From NCBI GenBank assembly GCA_031761405.1, contig JASEVX010000003.1, positions 19,829,849-19,893,848 of the forward strand: a stretch of DNA of 64,000 bases. The letters run 5' to 3'. A program made the position numbers and the translations under genes. This document shows, piece by piece, positions 11,801 through 26,800 of this stretch. Within the stretch, counting starts at the first letter, position 1, and each line of letters starts with the position of its first letter. This DNA is from Serripes groenlandicus. Lineage: Eukaryota > Mollusca > Bivalvia > Cardiida > Cardiidae. The notes under the pieces were generated by a model. That model worked only from the letters and a program-made list of their open reading frames with translations, searched no databases and was not told where the DNA came from.

Positions 11801-14800
11801 ATTTTCAGTTTCTTTATTTTGACTCGCATTTATGTTTTTTTGTTTCATTTACAAAGACAAAACAGTCCCTATTAGCTAGACTGGTATACTTTATTTTACA
11901 CTATTTACTGCATGTAATCAAAAGGCGATAACTACAAACCTTTACGTCGCACAGTCTAACTTTGTTTACATACTCGCGAATACCAACTGTGTAGATCAAT
12001 CTCCTTTGCAGAGAGCCGCTCTTTACACTGACTTACAAATAGTAAATCATAGGTGATTTAAAATGTTTATTTGGTTCGAAACAAATGAAGAAAAGAACAA
12101 ACCGAGATAATACTGGTTTTAATAGAAAAATTACTTTGAACGAACACTCTCTGCCTATAAAGAAAGTTTCAAGAACGACACCTCTGCGAATAAGAAAGAA
12201 TCGGGTCTTTCGTACAAAATTATTTCGTCCTTGACAATTTTAAATGTGTCATTTAATTCCCTAAAGGCATATTGCTTCCGATCTACATATTGTTATGCAT
12301 CATTGACACAAGGGCGCTCATCATAATATAATTTTAAAACATGAGTAGTTTGTTTTTTTCATTAAAAAAAAGGAAGGAAAGAATTAAAATAAATTAACAT
12401 GTTGTAGGGCTCAGTTTATGTTTGAAATTAAGTTTAAATAATACAACAATTTCAATGAGATTTAACTGTTTAGTTGATATTATATTTCGAAGGTGGTCTT
12501 ATTTATAAATATTGGACTACATTTCAACATTTGATAAAGTATGATATAATTAGGATGCCAAGCTAATATCATTTTGAGAAAAAGAGAAAACTCATGTCTT
12601 CAGTGATTTAACCCTTAGATTGCTGCAAAGGTGTCCACTGTTGACTTTAATAGAGGAAAGGTAAAATGACGTGCTATTGCATGCAAATCCTAAATTGTCT
12701 GTTTTGTGGTTTTATTGAAAAATAATAAAATTCAAATATTCTGACAAACATCTTGAAAAGTATATGTGGAATTTACAAATCTTATAATTATTCCGTAATG
12801 AAAGCACTGTATACATACTATGACTAATGATTGGCAAGAAAACTGTTTATGATCAATAATTAGTTGGTTGTGTGTATGGTCAACCTACTTTGGAATGGAA
12901 TTGATCATAAACAATGAAAGGCTTCAATTATCATTCACTTCGTTGACAAAACAATGCAAGTTATGATACATTTTCACTTGACCCCACCCCTGATGTTTCA
13001 ATATGCCCCTCAGTTGATAACTGTTTATTCAAGTACTATAATGTTAGTGTTATGCATAACTGCACTATGGATATCCGGCGACATTGATGCGTTGCATCAA
13101 CTTTCTCTTGTAGTATCATTTATAGAGATTTTCTATAGTTTGGAGTTTATAAATTCAAAGTCGTCTGCTGCAGGTTTATTGCTATCAACTTAACCCTTCA
13201 TCCTATACAACAAATCTGCAGCAGCCCACATTGAAAACATCTAAGCGAAAATAAGGAAAATTTCTTTAACCCTTTCCCTAGCTAATACGACAATTCTGCA
13301 GAAGACGACTTTGAACGTATTTTGTCAAAACATAAGAAATCTCCATAATTGAATGGATAACCTATAACAAAAAGTGGAAAACATTGTGGCAAAAGGAGAA
13401 ATTGCACGTTTTGTGCAATTTCTTCTTTTGTCACTATGTTTTCAAAAAGCTGTCTGCTGCAGAGGCGTCAGAAAGCGTCTATATGAGGGAAAGGGTTAAA
13501 TGAAATTAAAATTATTGAACTGAATTGAAAGCTTATATATTAGTGGCAAGATGATAAATTGCTCATTATAAGAAAATTCTCCTTTTGCCACAATGTTTTA
13601 GAAAGGTTGTCTGCTGTAGATGTGTCAAAATGCATTTGTAAGGTGGAAACGATTTAAATCATGATATTAATTCAATTAAGATCATCCAAACTGAATTCAT
13701 CTGAAATTTAACTTTAGAAATAAAACAGCTTTAACCCTTTCCCTCATACGACAATTATGCAGCAGACGACTTTGAACATATTTGGTCAAATCATAGAAAA
13801 ACTTCATGATTGAATGGATAACCTATGACTAAAAGTGGAAAACATTGTGGCAAAAGGGGAAATTGCACGTTTTGTGCAATTTCTTCTTTTGTCTCTGTTT
13901 TTCAAAAAGCCGTCTGCTGCAGAGGGGTCCGAAAGCGTTTATATGAGGGGAAGGGTTAAGGCAGAGTTAAAACCATTGTGGGAAAGGAGAACTTTTTTAC
14001 TGATGAATTTGTGTTATCCAGTATAAATGTTTATGAAAGTAGTATGCGGATGTTATTGCCAAAAAAAGGGTTAAACAATAAGTTCATTTACAACAACAAG
14101 TCTAGTATACTAAAAATAGAGCAGGACATATTTCGCAATTATATTCCTCTAACCCTTTGTTTTATCCTTTTCCCACATAATACAAATCTGAAACAGAAAA
14201 CTTTGAAAGGAAAGACTAAAAAATACGGACAATTCTATAAATGAAAGAAAATTATTGAGAAGAAGTGGAAACATTGTGACAAAAAATAAGTTGTTTATGA
14301 TAAGCATTGATAGATTGATCCTGGTTTAACGCCGCTCTCAACAATTTTTCCGCCATATCACGGATGACAGTTCACAATAAATTAAATTTACTCAAAATAT
14401 TATGTTTCTTGGCTTTCTCACACCAGTACTTCATACAACATTCTTTCCAAGCAACTGGCTGCTTTTCTACATAGACTGATAGCCCATTGGTGGAAGACGA
14501 ATGACGCTTGTCACAATGACTTTTGTCGAGTGTCGAAAAGAACGTTAGCCGAGCTGGGGTTTAAACTCACAACTCCTTTAAAACTTTATTTCCACCTTCT
14601 AGGAAAGTTTAATATTTATTCACCTTAGTATTTTGTTGAATTGTTTGTCTATTTTTATTGTATACACATTCATGTATATTCCTAAATACTTTTGACAATG
14701 AACCATATAATTATGTTCAAGTCATATGAATAAACTTCAGTTCTGTTCTATTATATAGAAATTTTTTCATATTCCTATATATGTTGAAATTTCCTTTCTT

Positions 14801-17800
14801 TGCTTCTGTCCTTGATATGCCATTATGTCATACAGTCATATATATGCTTTGAAAACGTGTAAGGAAAATCTGTACCATCTGTAAAGTGTTATGTTGAGAT
14901 AGCGTAGAAAACATTGTGGGAAGAGTTTAACCCTTTCCCTCATACGACAATTCTGAAGCAGACGACTTTGAACATATTTTGTCAAATAATAGAAAATCTT
15001 CATAATTGAACGGATAACCTATGACTAAAAGTGGAAAACATTGTGTCAAAAGGAGAAATTGCACGTTTTGTGCAATTTCTTCTTTTGTCACTATGTTTTC
15101 AAATAGCCATCTGCTGCAGAGGCGTCAGAAAGCGTCTATATGAGGGAAAGGGTTAATAGTTGACCTTGAAATCTATGTCACTTATAATGTTGATACATCA
15201 TAAAACAAAGTTTTGTTACTGTAAACCCAGTACATGTACTTATAGCGAACGATTTTTCCATTTTAGGACTTTGGTTATATATTTCCTCAATCAAAATCTC
15301 ATTATGATAAAACCTGTCACAGGAAGAGAGAATCAATAAATATACCAGCATTGTCTTTCAGGATAACAACTAGGGTTACATCAAATATGACTAAAGTATC
15401 CCAATAATATCTGCTCATCAATGGGAAAGGTACAAGTTGTTTTTGAGAACATTGTAGATTCCGAGCAGCATGTGTATCTTCACATTCTGATCAAGATTTT
15501 CACTGTTCAAATATTACTAACAAAAGGTTTTTACAGAGATCTAGATAAGGGGCACTTTGCATGTTCTAAAATCCTTATTTGACCCTCTAACCCTATGTTG
15601 TGGGTACTCAAAATAATCGTCTCAGAGAGACGATTCTTTTGAGTTACTACATTAATATAGGGTTTGCTTAAATAATAAGAGAGAAATTGTGGGGAAAAGA
15701 GCTGAATACCCCTCCTTATCTGGACCTCTGTTTTTAAATGCTTAGTCTGTCAAATTGTGTAGATTCTGATAAATCATGGAGCAGATGTACAGGCTGCTCT
15801 GAACCTTGACTGTTCAGACTTACCTGCTTGTACCTTTTTTCCATGGACAGGCTCATATATAAATAAACTTTTACATTCTATACATTATATTTTAACAATT
15901 TCTCACTTAAAACAAATCTGCAGATGTTTTACATGTCCTGTAGAGTGTTCACAAATAAAATGAAATAAAACATGATCTACATATATACAGTACATATACA
16001 ATATCAATTTAACCCTTTCCCTGATACGACAATTCTGCAGCAGACGACTAAATTGAACATATTTTGTTAAAAAATGGAAAATCTCTATAATTGAATGGAT
16101 AACCTATGACTAAAAGTGGAAAACATTGTGGGAAAAGGAGAAATTGCACGTTTTGTGCAATTTCTTCTTTTGTCATTATGTTTTCAAATAGCCGTCTGCT
16201 GCAGAGGCGTCAGAAAGCGTCTATATGAGGGAAAGGGTTAAGGAGTTGTTTGTATGTGGGAAACAGTTAACTTCATATTACAAGATTATAAGTCCCCTTC
16301 CTAGAGGAAATTTGCCACCCTCAAACGAACAGTACATCTAATTGTTGCACGAAGAATTCATCAAAAGATCAGTTAACCCTTTCCCACATATAGACGCTTT
16401 CTGACGCCTCTGCAGCAGATGACCTTCGAAAACATTGTGACAAAAGGAGAAATTACTCACAATGAGCAATTTATCCTTTTGCCACAATGTTTCCATCTTT
16501 TGTCAGTATTTATACATTCATTTATAGAGAAATTCTGTGTTTTTGTCAAGATGTTTTCAAAGTCGTCTGCTGCATAATTTGTTTAATGTGGGAAAGGGTT
16601 AAGACAGAACTATAACTGAATCAATAAAGTGACTGCAACAGGTGAATGTGCAGGAGATTGACCCTTTCTAACATACAGGTACATTTGGACGCATCTCTAC
16701 CAGGTAACACAGAAAGTTTTTCCATATACGTCTAATAAAAATTATATACAATTTTATTCATCACATACATTAATTTGACTCATTTTTTTGTGGTATTTAT
16801 TATTTTTAACCTAGAGGACAAACTCCCCTTCATTTAAAGGTGATCGATTCATTAAGTACATTTATATTTCCTTTCAGAACTCTTCGTGTGCTTGTGATAA
16901 GTAGATAAGTAACCACTTTTATCTGAATCCAGGTCATGTTGTTTTCGCTTTTCAAAATACAACAAATTTGCAGCCGACGACAAAAATGGGGAGAATCTCT
17001 ACAAATGAAAGTAGAATTATTGAATAAAGTTGAAAACATTTTGGCAAAAAGGAGAAATTGCTAATTATTTCAAGATTTGTCTGCTGCAGATGCATTAAAC
17101 TGTGTCTACAAGTGGTAAAAGGGTTAAATCATATCCTATTAAGTATTTTAAAACTTTTTCTACATCATTAAATTTCGAATTCCACAAACAACGCGAATAC
17201 TGGTTATGTCTCCAGGAAGCGGACATTGAGTGTCGATTAATATTAAAGCTTAAAACTTGTTTCGCAATCAATGTGAAAAACTTTAAACTACACTAAATTC
17301 CTACAAAGATTGAAGATCAATTAGGTCAAACTTTAATCTTTTAAGTCTGAAAGGTCTTCCTAATCTGTTTCAGCATTTGACTAGAAACACCAGCTAGTAT
17401 TGCCTGACAAATACTACCTTTGACAACTTTATCCCTTTCCCTCATACGACAATTCTGCAGCAAACGACTTTGAACGTATTTTGTCAAATAATAGAAAATC
17501 TCTATAATTGAATGGATAACCTATGACTAAAAGTGGAAAACATTGTGGCAAAAGGAGAAATTGCAGGTTTTGTGCAATTTCTTCTTTTGTCACTATGTTT
17601 TCAAAAAACCGTCTGCTGCAAAGGCGTCCGAAAGCGTCTATATGAGGGAAAGGGTTAAAAGCTTTATTTTTCCTGCTTTCAAATGAAATATAAGTGTTTA
17701 TTTATTTTCTATACTATTGAATATCTACAGTACAGACATTCTATTTTTCTAAAACCTGTCCCAAATTTAGACATATTTTGATGCATCTCTTATGAAAACA

Positions 17801-20800
17801 TTGTGGCAAAAGGAAAAATTGCTCAAAAGGAGCGATTTCCTGATTCCCAATAATATTTTCAACTGTTTTCAATACCCATGCATACTTATATTTGCTAAGT
17901 TTTTTTTAAAGTTGACTTCTGTTGCAGATTTGTTAAAAATATTTTTAACTTGTGTAGATTCAGACAAGTTTGAGTAGGTAGGCTGATCTAAACCTACACA
18001 GTTATGAAATATCAACTATAACATTGTAGTACCATATTTCATGCACTGGCTCAAATATTAACCCTTTCCCACATATAACAAATCTGCAGCGGACGACTTT
18101 GAAAACATAGTGACAATAAACGGAAAAATCTCCATAAAAGAAGGCTTAATTGTTAAATAAAGTTGAAAACATTGTGGCCAAAGGAGAAATTGCTCATCAT
18201 GAGCAATTTCACCTTTGGCCATAATGTTTTCAAAAGTCGTCTGCTGCTACTGACCCAAAATGCGTCTGCAGGTAGAAAAGGGTTAAAAGTTATATATACT
18301 CACCCTAATCTTTTGAGTGATTCCCCAGTATAAGGGTCCCACAATATCACAGTTGTATCGAAAGATGCCGTAGCTAGTATGGCTCCATCTGGGGAGAAAT
18401 CACAGTTAGCAACTGTGTGGAAATGGCCGGATAGCTTCTTGAACTTTGTCCAATCATGACTGCTCCATATGTATACCTGCAGAGAAATAATCAAATTCTT
18501 AACCCTTTCCAAAAATTAACCCTTTCCCTCATACGACAATTCTGCAGCAGACGACTTTGAACATATTTTGTCAAAAAATAGAAAATCTCTGTAATTGAAT
18601 GGATAACCTATGACTAAAAGTGGAAAACATTGTGTCAAAGGGAGAAATTGCACGTTTTGTGCAATTTCTTCTTTTGTCACTATGTTTTCAAAAAGCTGTC
18701 TGCTGCAGAGGCGTCAGAAAGCGTCTATATGAGGGAAAAGGTTAATAAAGCTGCCTTCTCAGAATTAAATTATAATTTCAAATATCTTGATTCACCAATA
18801 TGTTTCAAAATGCAGATCTTATATTGACTAATACATGGCACTACATTTTATATTAGTGTTAAGCACGGACATCTCGATTTTTGGTTCCCAGCTTTAGTCT
18901 GTCATTCTGTTTATAATCGGGGAGCCAATTGTTGTATGATTTCTCAAAATGCACACCACTATAGACAGTACTTTAGAGGTACCGTCCAAAAACAACAAAT
19001 CTGTAGCAGACGACTTTGAAATAATACCCCTTAAAATATAGAAAATCTTGTTTTTATTATTATAAGATTTATAATTGAATCAGATTGCAAACATTATAAG
19101 CCATATCCCCATTTGCTACAATGTTTTCAAAAGTCGTCTGCTGCAGAGGTATCATTAAGCATCTATTATGATGTATGGGAAAGTGCTTAAAAACAATGCA
19201 TAATCGAGGATAGTTTACAATAATCTCCTTTTGCCACAATGTTTTCCACTTTTTGTTATAGGTTATCCATTCAATTATGGAGATTTTCTATGTTTTGACA
19301 AAATATGTTCATGAACAGTAATTATTCATTTCACAGGGGTAACATTGCAGTATCATAAACCAAAATGTTTGAATTCAATAACCTGTCATTTAAGCAATTT
19401 GATAACACTTTGCAGTGGGTAAGCTTTAATAGTTAAATGTTTCTGTCAAATCATCTGGAAATTAGAAAAAGTACTTCGAAAGTTTTTGTCTTTTTTTGTC
19501 AATTGTTAACCCTTTCCCTCATAAGACATTTCTGCAGCAGACGACTTTGAACATATTTTGTCAAAACATAGAAAATCTCTCTAATTGAATGGACAACCTA
19601 TGACTAAAGGGGGAAAACATTGTGACAAAAGGATAAATTGCTCGTTTTTAGAAATTTCTTCTTTTGTCACTAGTTTTTCAAAAAGCCGTCTGCTGGGAAA
19701 GGGTTAAAGAAGTCCACCCAAGGAAACAACAACCCTGTGAAGTTTAGCTGCAATAGTGGTTTAAGAGATGTTGTTTAACCCTTTCCCACTTTTAGACGCT
19801 TTTTGACACATCTGCAGCAGGCGACTTTTGAAAACGTTGTGGCAACAGAAGAAATTGCTCAAAACAATCAGTTCATCCTTTTCCAACAATTTTTTCAACT
19901 CTATTATAATAGTTAAACTCTCATTTATTGAGATTTTTCATGTTTTTGTCAGTAAGTTTTGAAAGTCCCCCCTGCTGTAGAATTGTTGTATGTGGTAAAG
20001 GGTTAAAGAAATTGTTGACAACACCTGACACACGAGAGAAACATTATGGTGATCACAATAGCTCACCTTCAGCACTTTGTGCTTCATAATTGAGCTAAAA
20101 TATAGACATGCTAGATAAATGTCCCTTGTATTAATCCATTCTCCTGATCCCATGATGTAAGTGTAGCAAGCCTTAACCCTTTCCCTCATATAGACGCTTT
20201 ATGACGCCTCTGCAGCAGATGGCTTTTTGAAAACATAGTGACAAAAGAAGAAATTGCACAAAACGTGCAATTTCTCCTTTTGACACAATGTTTTCCACTT
20301 TTAGTCGTAGGTTATCCATTCAATTATTGAGATTTTCTATTATTTGACAAAATATGTTCAAAGTCGTCTGCTGCAGAATTGTCGTATGAGGGAAAGGGTT
20401 AAAGACAGACAGATGACTGAGAAGTGATCCCTAATACCGGAAGGTGACACAAATATGTCTGACACAATCTGGGCTCCGACTTAGGTCCTGGAGGTGAACA
20501 CTACCAGGTCTCTACATGAGAAACAAGTACAATAAATCTGCAGCAGACGACTTTGAAAACATCTAGGCAAAAAGATTGAAACGCTCTATAAACGGTGGTA
20601 TAATTACTGACAAGAGAAATTTCTGCCTTTGTCACAATGGTTTTAATAGTCCGCTGCTGCAGAGGCGTCAAAAAGCATCTGTAAGTGGTAACGCGCTAAT
20701 ACATATACCTTGCTCTTCATTGGCTATCTTTTGGAACAGACCATTTAACTGTTGTACATGTACTTCTTTACACAGTCTAGTGTCATTAACCACAATTACT

Positions 20801-23800
20801 AGGTCAGTATGTCAGGGTTTAACAAAAGCCATTGACACTTAAGTTCAATGTGAGTAATGATTCAATATGTTAGACTTACATTTTTATATTTCAGTATACA
20901 AAATCTCAATTATTTCTGAATCTCTTAAAAAAACCTTTAGCTGTACCTCTTCTGGTCTGCAGAAGACAACTTTGAACACATCTAGCAAAAATATAAAAAT
21001 AATACAAATAAAAGTATACTTATTTAGTAGCGTTGAAAACATTGTGAGAAAATGAGAAAATGCTCATTATCAAATTTCCCTCTTTCTGATACATTTGAAC
21101 CCATCAACAGCAGAAGACTTTCAGAAACATGCTGACAAACTGAGCAATTTCTCCTTTTTTCCAAATAAATACTTATTCTTTCACTTTAAGTTATTTTTCA
21201 TATATCTCCTTAGATGTTTTCAAAGAAAACTGCTATGTGACAAAGGGTTAATTAACCCTTTCCAACATATCGAGGCTTTTGCAAATATTGTGGTAAAAGG
21301 AGAAATTGCTCATGATAAGCAATTTCGCCTCTTGCCACAATCTTTTCAACAATATTCAATGCTTGTTCTATCATTTATAGACAGTTTCCATATTGTTGCC
21401 TACATGTTTTCTAAGTTGTCTGCTGCTTATTCGTTGTATGTGGAAAAGGGTTAAGTCGTTCATGATAAACTTAAAGCCTGTCATACTAGAAATAGATTTC
21501 ATAAACATGTTTTGTACATCTATTTTTGGTTAGTAACTGTATGTCAAAGAAGCTGTGCCTGAGATGCAATGTCAAGTCACCAATGATATAACCAAGGGTA
21601 ATACGCCAGTGGTCCAATAATTTAGAAATAAGACTTTGTTTTTGTTTGATTGAGACTGACAGAGGTCAAAATTAATTTATATTATTTGAATTCTCAACAT
21701 TATCCAAAAAGAAAGGTATGAAAAGATAAATATATAAACAACAGGTACATCATTTATGAAATGGGGTTAAATTACAAATAAACCCTTTCCCATAGAAGCA
21801 ATTAGAGGGCTCTGCAGCAGACGGCTTTTGAAAGGATTGTTACAATTAGAAGAAATTGCTCATAATGAACAGTTTCACTTTTGCGAGATTTTTCATATTT
21901 TTACCAAGATGTTTTCAAAGTCTCCTGCTGCAGATTTGGTGTATGTGCATGGAAAAGAGTTTAATACATTTCCTTATTTGTGAATAAAATTATTGTTATC
22001 AGTCGTCAGCTGCAAGATTGTTGTCTGAAGGAAAGAGTGAAATTACAATTAAACATATTCAGTATGTTTGCTCACTTAATTGTGTCAGAGAGTTAAAGGT
22101 ACATAACCTCAACATATAGGTAGATTCAAATCTCAGAAATCTAACTCACAAGTTGTGTATTTGAGCATGGTGTCTGAGAAAAAGGACATTAAATTGTCTC
22201 AAACCACGTTGACTAGGACAATGATGTTTTAAGACGCTCTACATGTATTTAAATAACCTTTACTTTTTACTGAGAAGTTATCTCACTTTTCTCAAACGTT
22301 GACTGAAGAGGAAGATGAGATGCAGACTCCTTGAATGTAACCGCGGACAATATTACAAAAAGGCCTTAAAACCAATTGCTACAGTAGACAATATTTTTTC
22401 TATTTTAACATTAGACCCAATCAGATTTAAACCATATTGAGGACAATTGGTGACTAAAGTTGATACGGATCTGACTGCTTAGCCATGCTATCTGATCCAA
22501 ATGTACATTTATTCTCAGATTTGTTCTCGGTCGGTTCTGTGGACAAATAAAATCCGGCATAACCTTGAATTTTAAACCATGGTGAGGACTTTAAAAACAC
22601 ACAGAAAAAAATATGGAAAATCTTTAAATGAAAGTAGAATTATTGGGTTTATGAAAACATAGTGACAGAAGAAATTGCTCAAAACGAGCAATTTCTCCTT
22701 TTTGCCACAATGTTTTCCAGTTTTAGTCATAGGTTATTCATTCAATTATAGAGATTTTCTATTTGTTGACAAAATATATTCAAAGTTGTCTGCTGCAAAA
22801 TTGTCGTATGAGGGAAAGGGTTAAAAAGGAGAAATTACTCATTTACATTATTATTCCTTTTTTGGCATAATGTTTTCAAAAGTCCTTCGTCCTCCGATGT
22901 ACATGTCCTTGCAATGTAATCAAAGTACAAGGAAATGAACAAGAGTATTGACGTTACAAATTTCCTTCCAGTGTTTTCTTGTACCAGTGTATTATATATA
23001 CAATGTGACCTCGACCTTTGAAATGCGTGCTGTCCAAGCTCTCTTAACACTGAACGTGTGTGTGAAGTATGGAGGTATGAAGGAATTCCATCCACAAATG
23101 AAAGTGCTAGAGTTCTTATAGTCACTGTTACCTTGACCCTTGACCTAGGTCGATAAAACATAAACCTGTCAAAGCACTCTTGCTACTGAACATGATGTGT
23201 ATGAAATCTGAAGGTATTATGCCTATAAATGAAAGTGCAAGAGCGATGATGTCTTTTCATATAGAGGTATTATCACTGTGACCTTGACCTTTGACTTAGG
23301 TCGATGAAATATATACCTGACACTCTCTCGACACTGAACCTGTATATGATTGAAGTATGGAGGAATTCAGTCAAGAAATAAAAGTACTAGAGCAATGACG
23401 TCCTTTTGTTAAGACAAATTATAGACCTTTTCCCTAGGTAGGTGAAACATGAACAAATACAAACAAGCAAATTCAGAGAATCATGGTCCCCCGCCAGGGT
23501 CAAGGTCACAAAAAATGGTATTGATGGAAAGGGGTTGTCACAAGGAATGCACATGTGAAATATGAAAGCAGTACCTATTACGATTCAGAAGTAAGGGCCA
23601 TAACTCCGTGAAAAATCATCCAACCGGAACGCAAACACGATATGCGCATCTACACTTGGTGGTGATCCTTCCTATGAAGTTTCATAAAATTCCAAAAAGC
23701 GGTTGCAGAGAAATAGCCCGGAAATGAATTTAGTCATACATAGCCTGATGGTGGAGTAAAGGGCCATAACTCCGTGAAAAATAATCCAACCGGAACGCAA

Positions 23801-26800
23801 ACACGATATGCGCATCTACACTTGGTGGTGATCCTTCCTATAAAGTTTCATCAAATTCCAAAAAGCGGTTGCAGAGAGATAGCCCGGAAATGAATTAAGT
23901 CATACATAACCGGATGGTGGGGTAAAACTCCGTGAAAAATCATCCAACCGGAACGCAAACACGATATGCGCATCTACACTTGGTGGTGATCCTTCCTATA
24001 AAGTTTCATCAAATTCCAAAAAGCGGTTGCAGAGAAATAGCCCGGAAAAATGAATTTAGTCATACATAGCCGGATGGTGGGGTAAAGGGCCATAACTCCG
24101 TGAAAAATCATCCAACCGGAACGCAAACACGATATGCGCATCTACACTTGGTGGTGATCCTTCCTATGAAGTTTCATAAAATTCCAAAAAGCGGTTGCAG
24201 AGAAATAGCCCGGAAATGAATTTAGTCATACATAGCCTGATGGTGGAGTAAAGGGCCATAACTCCGTGAAAAATAATCCAACCGGAACGCAAACACGATA
24301 TGCGCATCTACACTTGGTGGTGATCCTTCCTATGAAGTTTCATAAAATTCCAAAAAGCGGTTGCAGAGAAATAGCCCGGAAATGAATTTAGTCATACATA
24401 GCCTGATGGTGGGGTAAAGGGCCATAACTCCGTGCAAAATAATCCAACCGGAACGCAAACACGATATGCGCATCTACACTTGGTGGTGATCCTTCCTATG
24501 AAGTTTCATCAAATTCCAAAAAGTGGTTGCAGAGAAATAGCCCGGAAATGAATTTAGTCATACATAGGGGTAAAGGGCCATAACTCCGTGAAAAATAATC
24601 CAACCGGAACGCAAACACGATATGCGCATCTACACTTGGTGGTGATCCTTCCTATGAAATTTCATCAAATTCGAAAAAGCGGTTGCAGAGAAATAGCCCG
24701 GAAACGAAAGTGTGACAGCGTGACGGACTGACGGACTGACGGACTGACAGACTGACGGACTGACGGACTGACGGACTGACGGACTGACGAATGAGAACTA
24801 ATAGTCCCGCGCTTTCGCGAAAGCGGGGGACAAAAAGTGATGCTTGTTAAAACAATTGGATAAAAAATGACCTTTTTTTGACAGTGAAATGGGAAATCAT
24901 ACAAAATGCTATGCTTGTGAACATTGATGCCTTAAGTTTCATAACAGGAGGGCTCTGGATCGCTCACCTGAATTATGCAATTTGATTTGTCATGCCTACC
25001 ACAATAACTTTTGTTCACCTTTTGCCACTATGTTTTCAGCTGCATGCTGTATGTGGAAAAGTGTTAATGTGAATCTACAAATGTAAGCCCTCCATTACAT
25101 CATTTAAATGCGTTTTGACAGGGGGCACACATTTGAAAGGGTTAACAATTTTCTTACATACACAAAATCTGCAGCAGACGACTTTGAAAATTAAAAAGCA
25201 ATTTCTCATTTTGCCACAATGTTTTCAAAAGTCGGCTGCTGCAGTGACGTCAGAAAGTGTCTATATGTGGGAAAGTGTAAAGGTGAATGATTATAATACA
25301 TTACAATTCTGAACTAGACCGTAGAATGCATTGATGAGTTGGTACATGTAGGTATTTAGGTCACAAATCAAAAGTTTTATGAGAAATGTCTTTCATCACT
25401 TAACCTTCTACATAAACTGCTATAAATCTCATTACCAGAAACAAGAGGGCCATGATGGCCCTATATAGCTCACCTGAGTAAGTGATTTAGGTTCCAAATC
25501 TAATTGCTCTACAAAAATAAGAAAGAAGGTCAAAAAGTCATGGTGAAGGTCATCCAAAGACAATGATGATATTTGATTGTAAAAGGTCACACTAAGGTCA
25601 TGGTCACATGTTTATAAATCAATGTAAAGGACATGTGACAAAGAAATGAAGTTTTTATCTTGTTCACAAGGTCAATTATAGCAATTTTGCCAATTTTAAA
25701 GGGTCATAATCCCGTTGTGCATGAACGGATCTCGCTGGTTTTCGAAAAGAACTGAGCTCTCATGGATATCTAGCTACTGAATAAGTTTGGTAACATCGGA
25801 TAATAAATGAAGACTTTATCATGTTCACAAGAAACTGGACAGACGCAGGATGACAGACGAAGTGCGATCACAAAAGCTCACCTTGTCACTAAGTGAGCTA
25901 ACAAGAGGCCATGAGGCTCTGGATTGCTTACCTGAGAGTATTGGCTCTTTAACCCTTTCCCAAAAATATACACTTTCTGACGCCCGTGCAGCAGACACTT
26001 TTGAAATCATTGTTGCAAAAGGAGAAATTGCTCTTAACGAGCAATTTCTCCATTTTCCACAATAATTTCAACTCTTTAATTCAATAATCATACTATCATT
26101 TATAAAGTTTTTCTATATTTTGGAATTAATATTTGCCAAGTCTTCTGCTGCAGAATTATCATATAATGTGAAAGGGTTAAGACAAGATCAATATTTATAG
26201 GACACTACCATCAATTGAACTTAACCCTTTCCCACTTACAGGAAATCTGCTGCAGACAACTTTGAAAACAGCTAAGCAAAAGTATGGAAAATCTCTAAAA
26301 ATGATGATATAGTTATTGAATAGAGTTGAAAACATTGTGCTCGGGTTGAGCAATTTCTCCTTTTGTCACAATGTTTTCAAACGTTGTCTGCTGCAGATGC
26401 GTCAAAATGTGTCTACAGGGGGGGAAAGGGATAAAGGAAGAATTGCCCATCTGATGCATTATTATTTTTCAAGAGTGTTTTCCAAGGTGTATGCTGTACA
26501 CTTAGCTTCAAGTCAGGGTAAAAGTTGAGAGGTAAATAAAATTATTAAAAATATCCTTAATAAGCAGTTTCATTTCACGGATACTATTCTGTACTTCCTT
26601 CTGCTTTTATAAGGGTACTAAAATATCCTATTACAAGAGCGCCAACTGTCACAAAATACGCCTGTCCTGATTTTTTTTAGACAAAGTTTAGTGATAATTG
26701 GTTGTAAGTCAGGCAAATTTAGAGAGCTGACGCCCCTTCCCTCATAAGACAATTCTGCAGCAGACGACTTTGAACATATTTTGTCAAATGATAGAAAATC

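Noticed and set aside
22835..23161. 108-codon ORF on the minus strand
   Set aside because: It spans diverged HINE-type tandem units (GACCTTTGACTTAGGTCG); no domain and no splice context.
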